Assembly: GCA_017643685.1 (NCBI GenBank)
Contig: JAEPMY010000008.1
Location: 1 to 55,084 of the forward strand
DNA length: 55,084 nt
DNA from: Sneathiella sp.
Lineage (GTDB): Bacteria; Pseudomonadota; Alphaproteobacteria; Sneathiellales; Sneathiellaceae
Direction: 5' to 3'
Position numbers and translations under genes: made by a program. This document shows positions 1 to 8,566 of the stretch, in pieces. The notes under the pieces were generated by a model that saw nothing but the letters and a program-made list of their open reading frames with translations, was not told the DNA's origin and did not search any database. Position 1 is the stretch's first letter, and each line of letters starts with the position of its first letter.

Positions 1-411
1 ATTTTGCCTGTTGGTGATAGTAATGTCAGTTTGAACCCTCTCTTTGGCCAAGGCATGACTGTTGCTTTTATGGCAATCCGTGACCTATCGCATCTCTTAC
101 AGTCGGCAGATGTTTGCGATCCACAAGTTATGAAAAGCGTCCGGAAGAAATATTTTGATCGATTGAATAGGATCTTTCAAACGCCATGGGACTTAGCAAT
201 GGGGCAGGATTTTAGGTATCCTGAAACAACTGGCGTCGCACCATTTGGATATAGAGTTAAGAATATTCTTAAAGGTCTGATCTTGGCCACAGAATCACCG
301 AGAGTCGCAGAGCATTTTTTTAAAGTCGTACATCTGATCGAGAAAGAAACGACGTTCTATCACCCTATAAGAATGTTACAGGTATTATGGACTGCGCGAC
401 CAAAAAGATAA
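1..411 (+). CDS. FAD-dependent monooxygenase, C-terminal part (5' end outside window)
   Basis: The frame is open from the first base, so this is the C-terminal end (about 136 residues) of a longer protein. It opens with a GDS...NPLFGQGM segment. This is the GD motif of the flavin-binding fold of UbiH/PHBH-type monooxygenases, which contacts the ribityl and pyrophosphate of FAD and is usually followed by NP-xx-GQG. The rest, with PW-x-LAMGQDFRYP, resembles the tail of FAD oxidoreductases annotated as 2-polyprenyl-6-methoxyphenol hydroxylase-like. The substrate cannot be told without the N-terminal domain. The next gene is 138 bases downstream and no clear terminator is seen between them. Confidence 0.75.
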   Translation: MLPVGDSNVSLNPLFGQGMTVAFMAIRDLSHLLQSADVCDPQVMKSVRKKYFDRLNRIFQTPWDLAMGQDFRYPETTGVAPFGYRVKNILKGLILATESPRVAEHFFKVVHLIEKETTFYHPIRMLQVLWTARPKR

Positions 412-549
412 CCTAACCCACTGTTATATAATTAATAAAGTGAATATGAGGCTTATTGCAACCATAGGTCTGTATTTTTCTCGCGATAGGTTATTATTAA
501 CCTTAAATTTACACTCCGCTGTATATGGTAACGTCGCTGAAAAACTGAA

Positions 550-2010
550 TTGGACGGATATTTACCATTGTTTAGCCGCTACGCGACGATAGCCTCAAGC
601 GAAGACGGAACTGCAATTCGTAGACTCACTCTGCGATTTGCGGACCCTGCAGTGGAGCGTGAATATAACGATGTGGCAATCGCCAAGTCCCTTGGGGTGC
701 TTCGCCTATCGCTTTTATCCGCACTGATTATCTATGCTGGTTTTTCTTTCCTAGATTATTACGTCAGTCCAGATGCGTATCAATATGCGATCACGTTACG
801 GTTTACGACGACTATTCCCGTTATTCTGATCGTCTACTGGCTTTCTTACACCAAATACTATCATCGGATGGCCCAGGCTGGGGCCGCGCTTTGTATGTTG
901 GTGTCTGGGCTGAGTATCATCGCCATGACGGCTTTCATGTCAGAGCCCGCAAATTACCTCTATTATGCAGGTCTGATCCCGCTGATCATTTTTTGTTGCA
1001 GCCTGCCGCCCACCCGCTTTATCTACGCAACCTCCGTAACGGTTGCCTTGATTGTCGCCTATCATATTTCTGCAGTGATTATTAATCCGATACCGGGACT
1101 TATCTTACTTGCTAACGACTTCTTTTTGATGACGGCCGCGGGGATGGGTGTTTTTGCAGCCTATTTTCAGGAACTGGCAGAACGCCGCGATTTCATCAAT
1201 ATGAGGATGCTAGATGATGAGCGCCAGAAAAGTGATGAACTGGCTGAAAAAGCGCAGTCAGCTAACCATGCTAAATCTGAGTTTTTGGCAATTATGAGCC
1301 ATGAACTCCGCACTCCGCTTAACGCGATCATTGGCTTTTCCGAAATCCTTGAAAAAGAGATGTTCGGCCCCTTGGGAGAAGAGCGATATAAAGAATATTC
1401 TCAGGATATTAAAAACAGTGGTCAGCATTTGCTTGGTATCATTAATGATATCTTGGATTTGTCAAAAGCCGAGGCTGGGAAGCTGAACTTACAAGAGCAG
1501 GATCTCTCTCTCACCTCTATTATTAACTCGTCGCTGAGGGTGGTTCGTGACAGGGCCACAGAAGGGGGCATTCGTTTGGCATTTGATATGCCATCAGAAG
1601 ATGTCGTTTTGAATGCGGACCCGCGCTTGCTATCTCAGGTCTTCTTGAACGTTTTATCAAACGCGGTGAAATTTACGCCTAAAGGTGGGAATGTAAGCAT
1701 TGATATCAGCCGCGACGATTTTGGTAATATTGTTTGTTGTGTTCGAGATACGGGCATTGGTATCGAGGAAGCAAACCTTGAAAAGGTTTTCGCTCCATTT
1801 GTTCAGATTGAAGGCAGCATGGCCCGAAACTACGAAGGTACGGGGCTTGGTTTGCCGCTTACTAAGAATGTGATGGAGCTACACGGAGGCTATATTCGCC
1901 TTGAAAGTAGCCTTGGCGTCGGTACCGCAGCTTACCTCACGTTCCCAAGAGAGAGAGATCGCTCTAATCCTGTGTTGCTAGAGGAACAGGCGCAGCTTCA
2001 AGCATCATAA
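550..2010 (+). CDS. Membrane-bound sensor histidine kinase (6 TM, HisKA-HATPase_c)
   Basis: About 486 residues. Residues about 45-210 hold six hydrophobic segments with short loops, so any sensing is within or near the membrane and there is no periplasmic domain. A short coiled linker follows. The dimerization/phosphoacceptor domain carries [16 protein letters not shown] with His251, then a HATPase domain with an N box ([10 protein letters not shown]), G1 (DTGIGI) and G2 (GTGLGLPLT). No receiver domain or response regulator gene is present, so it is an orphan kinase; the DivL/PleC-like H-box is common in alphaproteobacteria. The start is a TTG at 550, because an in-frame stop lies just upstream and no ATG precedes the membrane region. 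No convincing ribosome binding site is visible, so the start is uncertain. Confidence 0.88.
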   Translation: MDGYLPLFSRYATIASSEDGTAIRRLTLRFADPAVEREYNDVAIAKSLGVLRLSLLSALIIYAGFSFLDYYVSPDAYQYAITLRFTTTIPVILIVYWLSYTKYYHRMAQAGAALCMLVSGLSIIAMTAFMSEPANYLYYAGLIPLIIFCCSLPPTRFIYATSVTVALIVAYHISAVIINPIPGLILLANDFFLMTAAGMGVFAAYFQELAERRDFINMRMLDDERQKSDELAEKAQSANHAKSEFLAIMSHELRTPLNAIIGFSEILEKEMFGPLGEERYKEYSQDIKNSGQHLLGIINDILDLSKAEAGKLNLQEQDLSLTSIINSSLRVVRDRATEGGIRLAFDMPSEDVVLNADPRLLSQVFLNVLSNAVKFTPKGGNVSIDISRDDFGNIVCCVRDTGIGIEEANLEKVFAPFVQIEGSMARNYEGTGLGLPLTKNVMELHGGYIRLESSLGVGTAAYLTFPRERDRSNPVLLEEQAQLQAS

Positions 2011-2011
2011 A

Positions 2012-2039
2012 AAAAGCCCGCATTGAAAGCGGGCCTTTT
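2012..2039. terminator. Bidirectional rho-independent terminator
   Basis: GCCCGC (2016-2021) and GCGGGC (2029-2034) form a GC stem around a 7-base loop. It is preceded by a run of A and followed by TTTT, so it can end transcription in both directions. It lies between the convergent histidine kinase (stop at 2010) and the PilZ-methyltransferase gene (stop at 2056). Confidence 0.85.
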
Positions 2040-2055
2040 CATTTTTTATTGCTGT

Positions 2056-3516
2056 TTATTCAGGTTTAGTAACCATCAAGACAATACAATGTCCAGTGCG
2101 ATCAACGATCGTCTGACGGGATGCCTCTTCGGGAAGGTGTGCTGCCATCTGAAGCATATTGTCCTTATCCCGATATTCCAACTGCCAGTCAGTTATCATT
2201 TCAACTTGCCATTCTAGGCTCTGGTCTGAATCGTACATACTGCCGATCAGTAATGTTCCGCCAGGATTGAGGTTCTGATAAAGGTCCTTTACCAGTCTGG
2301 CTGCGCGCTTGTCTGTGAGATAGTCAACAAGACCTACTGCATAGATCATGTCCTGATTATCGAGCTTTTTAAACAGATTGCCAGCCGCTAGGAATTCCAG
2401 GAATGTGGCGTGCAGACAGTTAACTGTTGCCTGTCCTTCAAGTCGGACAACCTCTGGGTACGCGTTTTTGTAGGCGTATGAAAGTGCCTCATCGTCCTGA
2501 TCAATCAAGGTGAAGTTGACAGAGACAGGTTGCGCATGACCTTTTAGAAAGTTCGATACTTCTTGAGCAGGGCCGCAGCCTAAGCTGGACACGTTGAAGT
2601 TCTCACGGCCGTCTTTTGCAGCTTTGTTTACAAGTTCCGCAATCTTTTGTTTGACCAAGGTCATCCGTGTGGTGATGAACTCGCCAGTCGATGTCCCCAG
2701 ACGGTGGCAGAATTTTTCATAAGGTGTATCGCCAAGCATCGCGAGATTATAGGCGTAGTTCATGACCTCGAAATCACCAGGATAGCCAAGTGGCTTTTCA
2801 TAAGAGCGTTTCCAGCTCGCGCCAGACGTCAGTTCTGGTGTTAGCGTGCGCTCCGTATAATGCTTGGCCGCTTTCATGACATCAGGATCATGCCGGATAT
2901 CGTTCATAATTTCCATTGCCTGTTTGGAAATCTCCCACCAGCGTTTTAACGCTTGCTGTTCGCATTCCAGAATAATCTCCTGAATACGTTCTTCGCGGCG
3001 GGGCGCTTTAGCCGGCATCTCGTGTTCAACTGTAGTCAGTGTTTCTCGAACGGAACGAAGAAGATAAACAGCATCAGAAATAACAGATTTGTATGTCGAA
3101 GGAACCAATTCAGAGATATCCCGCATCCCATCCCGAATTTGGCGAGACATAGCAATATCGTCGTGGCGTTCCATCAGTTGTTGGATGTCCAGATAGCCTT
3201 TGGTTAGCTCGACCGCAACTTTGACTGAACTTTCATGAGGCTCAATTCGGCGGATCCGGCCATTCCCACAAAAGACTTCTTCTGGTCCTAATTTAAGGCG
3301 CAGCGGAATGTCCTGATCAGCTGAAAATTCATGATGGGCAGAGTTTGGGCGGACAAAGCTGAGGCCGCTCATGCTCATATCAAAGATTTCAAAACTGTCT
3401 TCTTCCAGAGAAATGACAGGAGAAATATCCTGCATAAGAGTGGAGGCTTTAAACCGTTCCGCACGGTAGAAGACACGTTTGCCTTCACCGCCAGTGAGTT
3501 CTTCGTAATGCTTCAT
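2056..3516 (-). CDS. PilZ domain - SAM-dependent methyltransferase fusion protein
   Basis: A 486-residue protein with two recognisable ends. Residues about 10-110 look like a PilZ domain: R14-x3-R18 followed by D46-x-S48-x2-G51 match the two cyclic-di-GMP-binding motifs (RxxxR and DxSxxG). After a mostly helical region comes a KPLGYPGDFE segment (about 245). Then a class I methyltransferase fold begins with SLGCGPAQEV (about 310), followed by an acidic strand end LIDQDD that would hold the SAM ribose. This second part recalls proteins annotated as 3-hydroxypalmitic acid methyl ester (PhcB-like) biosynthesis proteins; that link is from memory and uncertain. The simplest reading is a methyltransferase gated by c-di-GMP. 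No signal peptide. The gene stands alone, convergent with the kinase. Confidence 0.75.
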   Translation of the reverse strand: MKHYEELTGGEGKRVFYRAERFKASTLMQDISPVISLEEDSFEIFDMSMSGLSFVRPNSAHHEFSADQDIPLRLKLGPEEVFCGNGRIRRIEPHESSVKVAVELTKGYLDIQQLMERHDDIAMSRQIRDGMRDISELVPSTYKSVISDAVYLLRSVRETLTTVEHEMPAKAPRREERIQEIILECEQQALKRWWEISKQAMEIMNDIRHDPDVMKAAKHYTERTLTPELTSGASWKRSYEKPLGYPGDFEVMNYAYNLAMLGDTPYEKFCHRLGTSTGEFITTRMTLVKQKIAELVNKAAKDGRENFNVSSLGCGPAQEVSNFLKGHAQPVSVNFTLIDQDDEALSYAYKNAYPEVVRLEGQATVNCLHATFLEFLAAGNLFKKLDNQDMIYAVGLVDYLTDKRAARLVKDLYQNLNPGGTLLIGSMYDSDQSLEWQVEMITDWQLEYRDKDNMLQMAAHLPEEASRQTIVDRTGHCIVLMVTKPE

Positions 3517-3835
3517 AATACTGACACTCGCTCACCGACCCGCGATATTGAATCGCGGGTATATAACAACGAACCCTGTAGATTCGGAAGTTATCCATTT
3601 CGCAGCCGAAATAAACTACGCTCGCCCAGCGGAAAAGGGTGCCCCCAACCTACGTCTCACTTTTTCCGTACGGTCTTAAGACCGCATTTGCACAAAAAGT
3701 ATAAGTATAATCGCGCAAAAAAAACAACAGGTTAAGAAAAATGGGTAACGGCAGGTTGAAAAACCTACTAGATGTTGTGCAAAAGTAACGAAAAATTAAC
3801 TATAGAACTGACCGGCGGTCTGTTCGCCTTACGCG
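3517..3835. other. 319-base intergenic region: leader of the PilZ gene and 3' region of rppH
   Basis: No gene is supported here. It holds a 9-bp hairpin (3538-3560), a perfect palindrome CGGTCTTAAGACCG at 3671-3684, a small hairpin at 3753-3766 (AGGTT/AACCT, GAAA loop) and a weak GACC/GGTC hairpin at 3810-3820 after the rppH stop. On the minus strand a possible promoter has -10 TATACT (complement of 3698-3703) with TTGTTT 18 bases upstream. If real, the palindrome would sit just after the start point of a leader of roughly 175 nt. Confidence 0.4.
3538..3560 (-). promoter_or_regulatory. Perfect 9-bp hairpin in the leader of the PilZ-methyltransferase gene
   Basis: ACCCGCGAT (3538-3546) pairs perfectly with ATCGCGGGT (3552-3560) around a 5-base loop. 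It lies about 21 bases before the start codon at 3516. There is no following T-run in either direction, so it is not a standard terminator. It could affect mRNA stability or translation of the downstream gene. Confidence 0.5.
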
Positions 3836-4318
3836 TTATTTCGAATCGCTAATAAATTGCTCGAATCTATCTACGACTTTTTGGTAGATATCCTGCTTGA
3901 AGGGAACGATCTCTGGAACCAGTGTTTTTATTTCGGTCCACTTCCATTTTGAAAACTCAGGATGTTCCGTTTCGATATCGATATCGGCATCACTTCCTGT
4001 AAACTGAAAAAGGAACCAGCGCTGCTTTTGACCGCGATAGCGGCCTTTCCAAACTTTCCCAATAAGCTCATGTGGCAGGTCATAGTAAACCCAGTCTTCC
4101 ATCTCGAGCAGAAGCTCGGCTTTGTCGGTTCCAATCTCTTCCAATAGCTCGCGCTTAGCCGCAGAAAGTGGATCTTCACCGTCATCAATACCGCCTTGAG
4201 GCATTTGCCAATGCTCTGACGGCATATCAATCCGTTGTCCGACGAAGACTTTATCGTCTTCATTGATCAGCATTATTCCGGCGCAGGGACGGTAGGGAAG
4301 TGAATTTGGATCGATCAT
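3836..4318 (-). CDS. rppH: RNA pyrophosphohydrolase RppH
   Basis: 160 residues, the usual size of RppH. It removes pyrophosphate from the 5' triphosphate end of mRNA (or hydrolyses dinucleoside polyphosphates), which triggers RNase E-dependent decay. The N-terminus YRPCAGIMLIN is typical, and the Nudix box spans residues 42-64 (GG...E...RELLEEIG) with the metal-binding glutamates intact. WQMPQGG before the box and YRGQKQRWF later are RppH hallmarks. Its ATG shares one base with the stop codon of the upstream deacetylase-like gene (TAATG), so the two are translationally coupled at the end of the housekeeping block. Confidence 0.95.
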   Translation of the reverse strand: MIDPNSLPYRPCAGIMLINEDDKVFVGQRIDMPSEHWQMPQGGIDDGEDPLSAAKRELLEEIGTDKAELLLEMEDWVYYDLPHELIGKVWKGRYRGQKQRWFLFQFTGSDADIDIETEHPEFSKWKWTEIKTLVPEIVPFKQDIYQKVVDRFEQFISDSK

Positions 4319-5856
4319 TATTCTATTTCCTGTCTGTTGGCGACGGCGGACAGAGGACTGAGGACCAGTCCTTTACGATTTAAGGTTTTTGCCCAATTGG
4401 AAACGCGCTCTAATGTAACAGGGTAGGGATACCCCACGCCGACGGCGACACCTGTTACTCGCGCAATACGTTCCAATTCTGCCAAACGTTGGTCGATACT
4501 CGCCCGATCGGCTCTATGGTCAATAAACCGGTTGTTAATGACAACTGGGATGCTTTTTTCTTTGGCAACAAAGCCCGCAACGCTTCGCCCTGACGTGCGC
4601 CCATCCAAGAAGAGGAGGCCACGCTCCTTAATCACATCGAGGACAGGAGAGATGTCATCCCGGGAGGTTGTGAATTTTGACCCCATCTGGTTTGTTACCC
4701 CAGCATATCCAGTAAAGCGACCCAGCATCCAGTCAAGCCGTGTCAGGTTTTCTTTATCTGTTAGGCCAGAGAGCAGGCTCTGTGGGCCGGGATCATTTTC
4801 AGGGTACTTAAACGGTTCCATGGGAAGCTGTAGTAAAGTCTCATGTCCCGCAGCACGCGCTTGTGAAACCCAGTTTTGCAAATCTCTGCCATAAGGGTTG
4901 AAAGAGAGGGTAACCTCCCCCGGTAGGTTCTGAATAGCAGACCGGGTCGCAAATTGGCTCATCCCCATGTCACCGATGATGATCGCAATGCGAGGACGTG
5001 CTAGCGGATCATCAAATGGGCGCCCATACACACGCCATGGCAGGCGACCATCTGGACTGATGATAGGGAGGAGACCATAGTCAGATTTCGCCGCTAATTC
5101 CGGATCGGGAACGGGCGGGAGTGAGCTCACCTGACGAGGAGGGGGCGCTGCTTGCTCAGCAACTTCTTTTGGTTCCTCTGGAGTGGAGGTTTGCTCTACT
5201 GGTTCTTCTTCTGTTTTAGGAGATGCCTTGTCTGTAGCGGGAGCGTCCTCTTTTGAGTCTTCAATATTCTGAAGTTTTTGCTCTTGCGGCGCCGGGGCTG
5301 TTTCTGCTTTTACTTCTTTGGCGGGAGTATGAGCTTCGGCAGTTTCCGACCCTTTTGGCTCATTCTTTTCGTCGTGTTTAGTGGTTGGTTGAGTTTCAAC
5401 TTCTTTAGCCGTTGGCGATTCATTCTGACTATCTTCAATCTTCTCTTTAGCCTGCTCAACAGAATCCTGGCCGGATGTCTCGTTCTCTTCGGCTGTTTTG
5501 GTGCTATGAGAAGAGAGAGTGCTCTCTTCATCTGAGCTGCTCTCAGCAGAGCTGTGATCTGTTGCGTCCGCTGAATGGGGCGTTGTCTTTTCCTCGGGCA
5601 CATGTTGCTGCTCAACATGTTCTTCAGGGGCTTCGTTCTCGCCTGCCTTTTTCGGGGCCGCAATTGGAGTTGGTGGCGTTATCGCGGTACTTGCCGCCGT
5701 AGGGTCGTCCATGTTACGGCCCATTTGCAGGTAATATCCATACCCGAAAGCTCCCGCGACGGCTAAAACCAGCAGAAAGTATAACGAAGATAGCACCGGC
5801 AGTTTTCGTTTGGCTGCCGGCGCATCGTTTATCTTTGGGCTTTTATTCCTCGCCAA
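4318..5856 (-). CDS. Divergent polysaccharide deacetylase family protein (DUF610/Polysacc_deac_2) with long acidic linker
   Basis: 512 residues. An N-terminal transmembrane segment (about 20-45) anchors the protein. Residues about 55-245 are a low-complexity linker rich in Glu, Thr, Lys, Ala and Pro. The C-terminal domain (about 265-505) begins PRIAIIIGDMGMSQ and contains FLDGRTSGRSVA and GVAVGVGYPYP, the pattern of the divergent polysaccharide deacetylase family usually found next to ctpA and envC in alphaproteobacteria. Catalytic activity is not proven for this family; it probably acts in the periplasm on cell-wall or envelope glycans. It sits 29 bases after ctpA and overlaps rppH by one base. 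Confidence 0.85.
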   Translation of the reverse strand: MARNKSPKINDAPAAKRKLPVLSSLYFLLVLAVAGAFGYGYYLQMGRNMDDPTAASTAITPPTPIAAPKKAGENEAPEEHVEQQHVPEEKTTPHSADATDHSSAESSSDEESTLSSHSTKTAEENETSGQDSVEQAKEKIEDSQNESPTAKEVETQPTTKHDEKNEPKGSETAEAHTPAKEVKAETAPAPQEQKLQNIEDSKEDAPATDKASPKTEEEPVEQTSTPEEPKEVAEQAAPPPRQVSSLPPVPDPELAAKSDYGLLPIISPDGRLPWRVYGRPFDDPLARPRIAIIIGDMGMSQFATRSAIQNLPGEVTLSFNPYGRDLQNWVSQARAAGHETLLQLPMEPFKYPENDPGPQSLLSGLTDKENLTRLDWMLGRFTGYAGVTNQMGSKFTTSRDDISPVLDVIKERGLLFLDGRTSGRSVAGFVAKEKSIPVVINNRFIDHRADRASIDQRLAELERIARVTGVAVGVGYPYPVTLERVSNWAKTLNRKGLVLSPLSAVANRQEIE

Positions 5857-5885
5857 AGCGGGCCCCCGGATGAATGCCTAAAGGA

Positions 5886-7181
5886 TTAATTGATTTCCTT
5901 TTTGGCAAAAAGGGAGACACCTTTCAACAGGTCTTTTGCTCTCAGCAGTTGATAATCTTCTGTCTGGTTATCTGCAGAAGGCTCAGAGCCGTCTGCTTGC
6001 TTTTCATCTGGATTATCTGTTCCATCATCCAGATGGTTGCGAAGATCTGCTTCTGAACGGCGGCTGCCGTTCTCCAGAACTTCAAGCCGGGCCTGTTTGA
6101 CTTCGATATCAGGTGTAATTCCCTTTGCCTGAATGGAAGTACCTGACGGCGTGTAGTAGCGAGCCGTTGTCATCCGCATGGCACCATTACCTTGCAATGG
6201 TACGATCGTCTGAACGGAACCTTTACCAAAGCTTTGTGTGCCCAGAACAACCGCGCGGCGGTGATCCTGAAGGGCGCCAGCAACAATCTCGGACGCGCTG
6301 GCAGAACCCCCATTGATCATGACGACAATTGGCTTCCCACTGGTGATATCGTCTGGCTGAGCGTTATAACGCTGAGAGTCACGCGCCTCGCGGCCTCGTG
6401 TCGAGACAATTTCGCCTTTACGCAGGAAAGCATCGGAGACGGAAATCGCTTGATCCAGAAGGCCGCCCGGATTGTTCCGGAGGTCTAGAATGATCCCCTT
6501 ATAATCGCCGCCGATTTCCTCTTTAAGTTCTGCAAGCTTCTCACGCAGACCTGTGTCGGTTTGTTCGGTAAAGCTGGAGATGCGGATATAGATGATATCT
6601 TCATCTTCGACTCGGCCCCGTACAGATTGAACCGTAATTGTGGCACGAGTGATCGTGATCTCAAGTGGCTCTTTTTCATTCTGACGGCGAACTGTAAGGT
6701 TAATGTCTGTATCGACAAGTCCCCGCATTCGTTCAACTGCATCAGACAGTGTCAGGCCAAGTACAGGTTCACCATCCAGGTGAGTAATATAGTCACCAGC
6801 TTGAATGCCAGCGGCTGCGGCCGGTGTATCGTCAATTGGGGCGACAACTTTTACCAGGCCATTTTCCATGGTGACTTCGATACCAAGACCGCCAAATTTA
6901 CCGCGGGTCTGGACTTTCATCCCCTCGTAATTTTTAGGGTTCAGGTAGCTGGAGTGTGGGTCTAGTGAAGATAGCATGCCATTAATCGCGGCTTCTACCA
7001 GCTCGGCGTCATCCACTTCTTCCACATAGTCTTTCCGGATTTTCTCAAATACATCTCCGAAAAGCTGAAGCTGCTTGTACGTATCCGAGCCTGCCTCAAC
7101 CCGCTTTTCGGGTATTGTGAGTATTGCCAGAGAAAGTACGACCACCGCTAGGGTGAGTATGCCTGTCGTAAAATTTCTCAT
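5886..7181 (-). CDS. ctpA: Carboxy-terminal processing protease CtpA (S41 family)
   Basis: About 431 residues. The N-terminal hydrophobic stretch (about 5-25) is a signal peptide or anchor, so the protease acts in the periplasm. A PDZ domain covers about 85-175 (GGLGIEV ... GIQAGDYITHLDG). It is followed by the S41 core with LRNNPGGLL, the Ser motif NGGSASASEI and the Lys motif SFGKGSVQ of the Ser/Lys dyad. The start is the ATG at 7181 rather than one 36 bases upstream: it shares a base with the envC-like stop (TAATG) and gives a clean signal sequence. CtpA proteases trim peptidoglycan hydrolases or other envelope proteins, which fits the envC-like neighbour. The tail after 370 is acidic and low complexity. 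Confidence 0.95.
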   Translation of the reverse strand: MRNFTTGILTLAVVVLSLAILTIPEKRVEAGSDTYKQLQLFGDVFEKIRKDYVEEVDDAELVEAAINGMLSSLDPHSSYLNPKNYEGMKVQTRGKFGGLGIEVTMENGLVKVVAPIDDTPAAAAGIQAGDYITHLDGEPVLGLTLSDAVERMRGLVDTDINLTVRRQNEKEPLEITITRATITVQSVRGRVEDEDIIYIRISSFTEQTDTGLREKLAELKEEIGGDYKGIILDLRNNPGGLLDQAISVSDAFLRKGEIVSTRGREARDSQRYNAQPDDITSGKPIVVMINGGSASASEIVAGALQDHRRAVVLGTQSFGKGSVQTIVPLQGNGAMRMTTARYYTPSGTSIQAKGITPDIEVKQARLEVLENGSRRSEADLRNHLDDGTDNPDEKQADGSEPSADNQTEDYQLLRAKDLLKGVSLFAKKEIN

Positions 7182-8566
7182 TATCCACTGACCTTTCTGT
7201 TTCCTGTCGCAAGCCAAGCTTTTGGATTCACAGGGGATCCTTTAACCCGCAATTCCATATATAGGGTCGGTTTCCCGTTTGTCCCATCATTCATGATACC
7301 GACCGGTTCCCCCGCAAGGAGGAGCTGGCCGACCTCTCCGTCGATACTGTCCATTCCAGACAGAAGCGTATGATATCCTCCGCCGTGATCAATAATCAAC
7401 AGAAGTCCGTAATGTCGAAACGGTCCTGCAAAGGCAATTTGCCCATCATGAGGGGATATTACCGTTGCTCCGCCCCGAGATTGAATCACAATCCCGTTTT
7501 TTTGCGTTACTTCCTTGCTTTTGCCATAACTGGAAATAATTCTGCCACTAACTGGTAAAGGAAGTGTGCCTTTTTTTGCGGCGAAAGAAAGGCGGTTATC
7601 CGGCAAACTAAGCCGAGCGACAACGGTCTGCTGGTCAGCAGTGTTGCCAGAAGTCGCAGTTTTCCGCGATGGAGCGGGCGTTGGTATATTGCTGTTTCGT
7701 TCTTTTTCGGCCTCAGCCAGCCTTTGAGCTTCTTCTTCTCGCTGCCTTTTTTCTTCTTCAGCCAGTAATTTTTTCTGTCGCTCAATCTCTTTTTCGATCC
7801 GCGCTCGTTCGTCGGCGAGGCGTTTTTGTTTCTCTGCCTCTAATCGTTTCATCAGCGAGACGAGATCTTTTGCTTCTGCATTCAGGCGGGTTTGGGTGCG
7901 TCTTTCTCGGGCATTAATACTTACAAGAGCTGCTTGAGCGTCCCTTTTTGATTGCAATAGTTCGTCTAGGGCGACCCGTTCGTTTTTCTGACTTTCCAAT
8001 AACCCCTGATATTTCTGCTGCTCAACTAAGTACTGATCCCGCAAAGTGGCTAGTGCTTCCAACTGCCCTGAGAGCTCTCCGGCTTGTTTTTTTAGTTCAG
8101 GAATTGCCGCTTTTAGCAAAGTCGCCGCCCGTAATGTATCAACTAAATTGTCAGGGCTGCCGATTAAGCTTCCCTCTGGCTGGCGACTCAGCTGCAATAA
8201 TGCTGAAAGAGTATTCGCCAGATCTTTATTCTGTTTGGAGAGTGCTTCAATGGTTTGATCTTCTACAGCGGCGATATCTTCCAGGCGAACTTCGGTCTCC
8301 ACCAGATTTTGCTCTGTTTTTTGCAGTCTGGCCGCAGCTGCTACGGCCTTTTCCTTCAAAGAGCGAATTTCACCAGTTAGAAGGGTGAGGCGGGCAGAGA
8401 TTTCTTCTTGCCGTGCGTTCGACGCTGACAGCTCCTGCCGTAACTTTTGGAGTTCGTCCTCGGGCTTGGCAGCATTGGCCTCCCCTCCGCTCCAGACACA
8501 GGAAAAAACGGCAACCGCAAGAGCTGCCGTCATCAGGTGATATTGTTTTTCCTTAGGACGCCGCAC
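7181..8566 (-). CDS. EnvC-like murein hydrolase activator (coiled coil + degenerate LytM domain)
   Basis: About 461 residues: a basic N-terminus and hydrophobic signal segment, a long coiled coil (about 35-290, rich in Glu, Lys, Gln and Arg), a short linker and a C-terminal LytM/M23 fold (about 335-455). In active M23 peptidases the zinc ligands sit in HxGxD-like and HxH motifs. Here the first is NGIVIQS, and the final AHL histidine is replaced (HTLLSGM), although DHGGGYHT remains. Loss of zinc ligands with a coiled coil is the EnvC arrangement, which activates amidases during septum splitting rather than cutting peptidoglycan itself. The GTG start at 8566 overlaps gpmI by 14 bases; an ATG at 8533 is the alternative. 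Confidence 0.88.
   Translation of the reverse strand: MRRPKEKQYHLMTAALAVAVFSCVWSGGEANAAKPEDELQKLRQELSASNARQEEISARLTLLTGEIRSLKEKAVAAAARLQKTEQNLVETEVRLEDIAAVEDQTIEALSKQNKDLANTLSALLQLSRQPEGSLIGSPDNLVDTLRAATLLKAAIPELKKQAGELSGQLEALATLRDQYLVEQQKYQGLLESQKNERVALDELLQSKRDAQAALVSINARERRTQTRLNAEAKDLVSLMKRLEAEKQKRLADERARIEKEIERQKKLLAEEEKRQREEEAQRLAEAEKERNSNIPTPAPSRKTATSGNTADQQTVVARLSLPDNRLSFAAKKGTLPLPVSGRIISSYGKSKEVTQKNGIVIQSRGGATVISPHDGQIAFAGPFRHYGLLLIIDHGGGYHTLLSGMDSIDGEVGQLLLAGEPVGIMNDGTNGKPTLYMELRVKGSPVNPKAWLATGNRKVSG

Noticed and set aside
412-549. Regulatory element or RNA gene upstream of the first histidine kinase
   Set aside because: Only A/T-rich sequence with no stable pairing or promoter match was found.
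3331-3735. 134-codon plus-strand reading across the PilZ gene start
   Set aside because: It is antisense to the well-supported PilZ domain and continues into a hairpin region; the composition is not protein-like.
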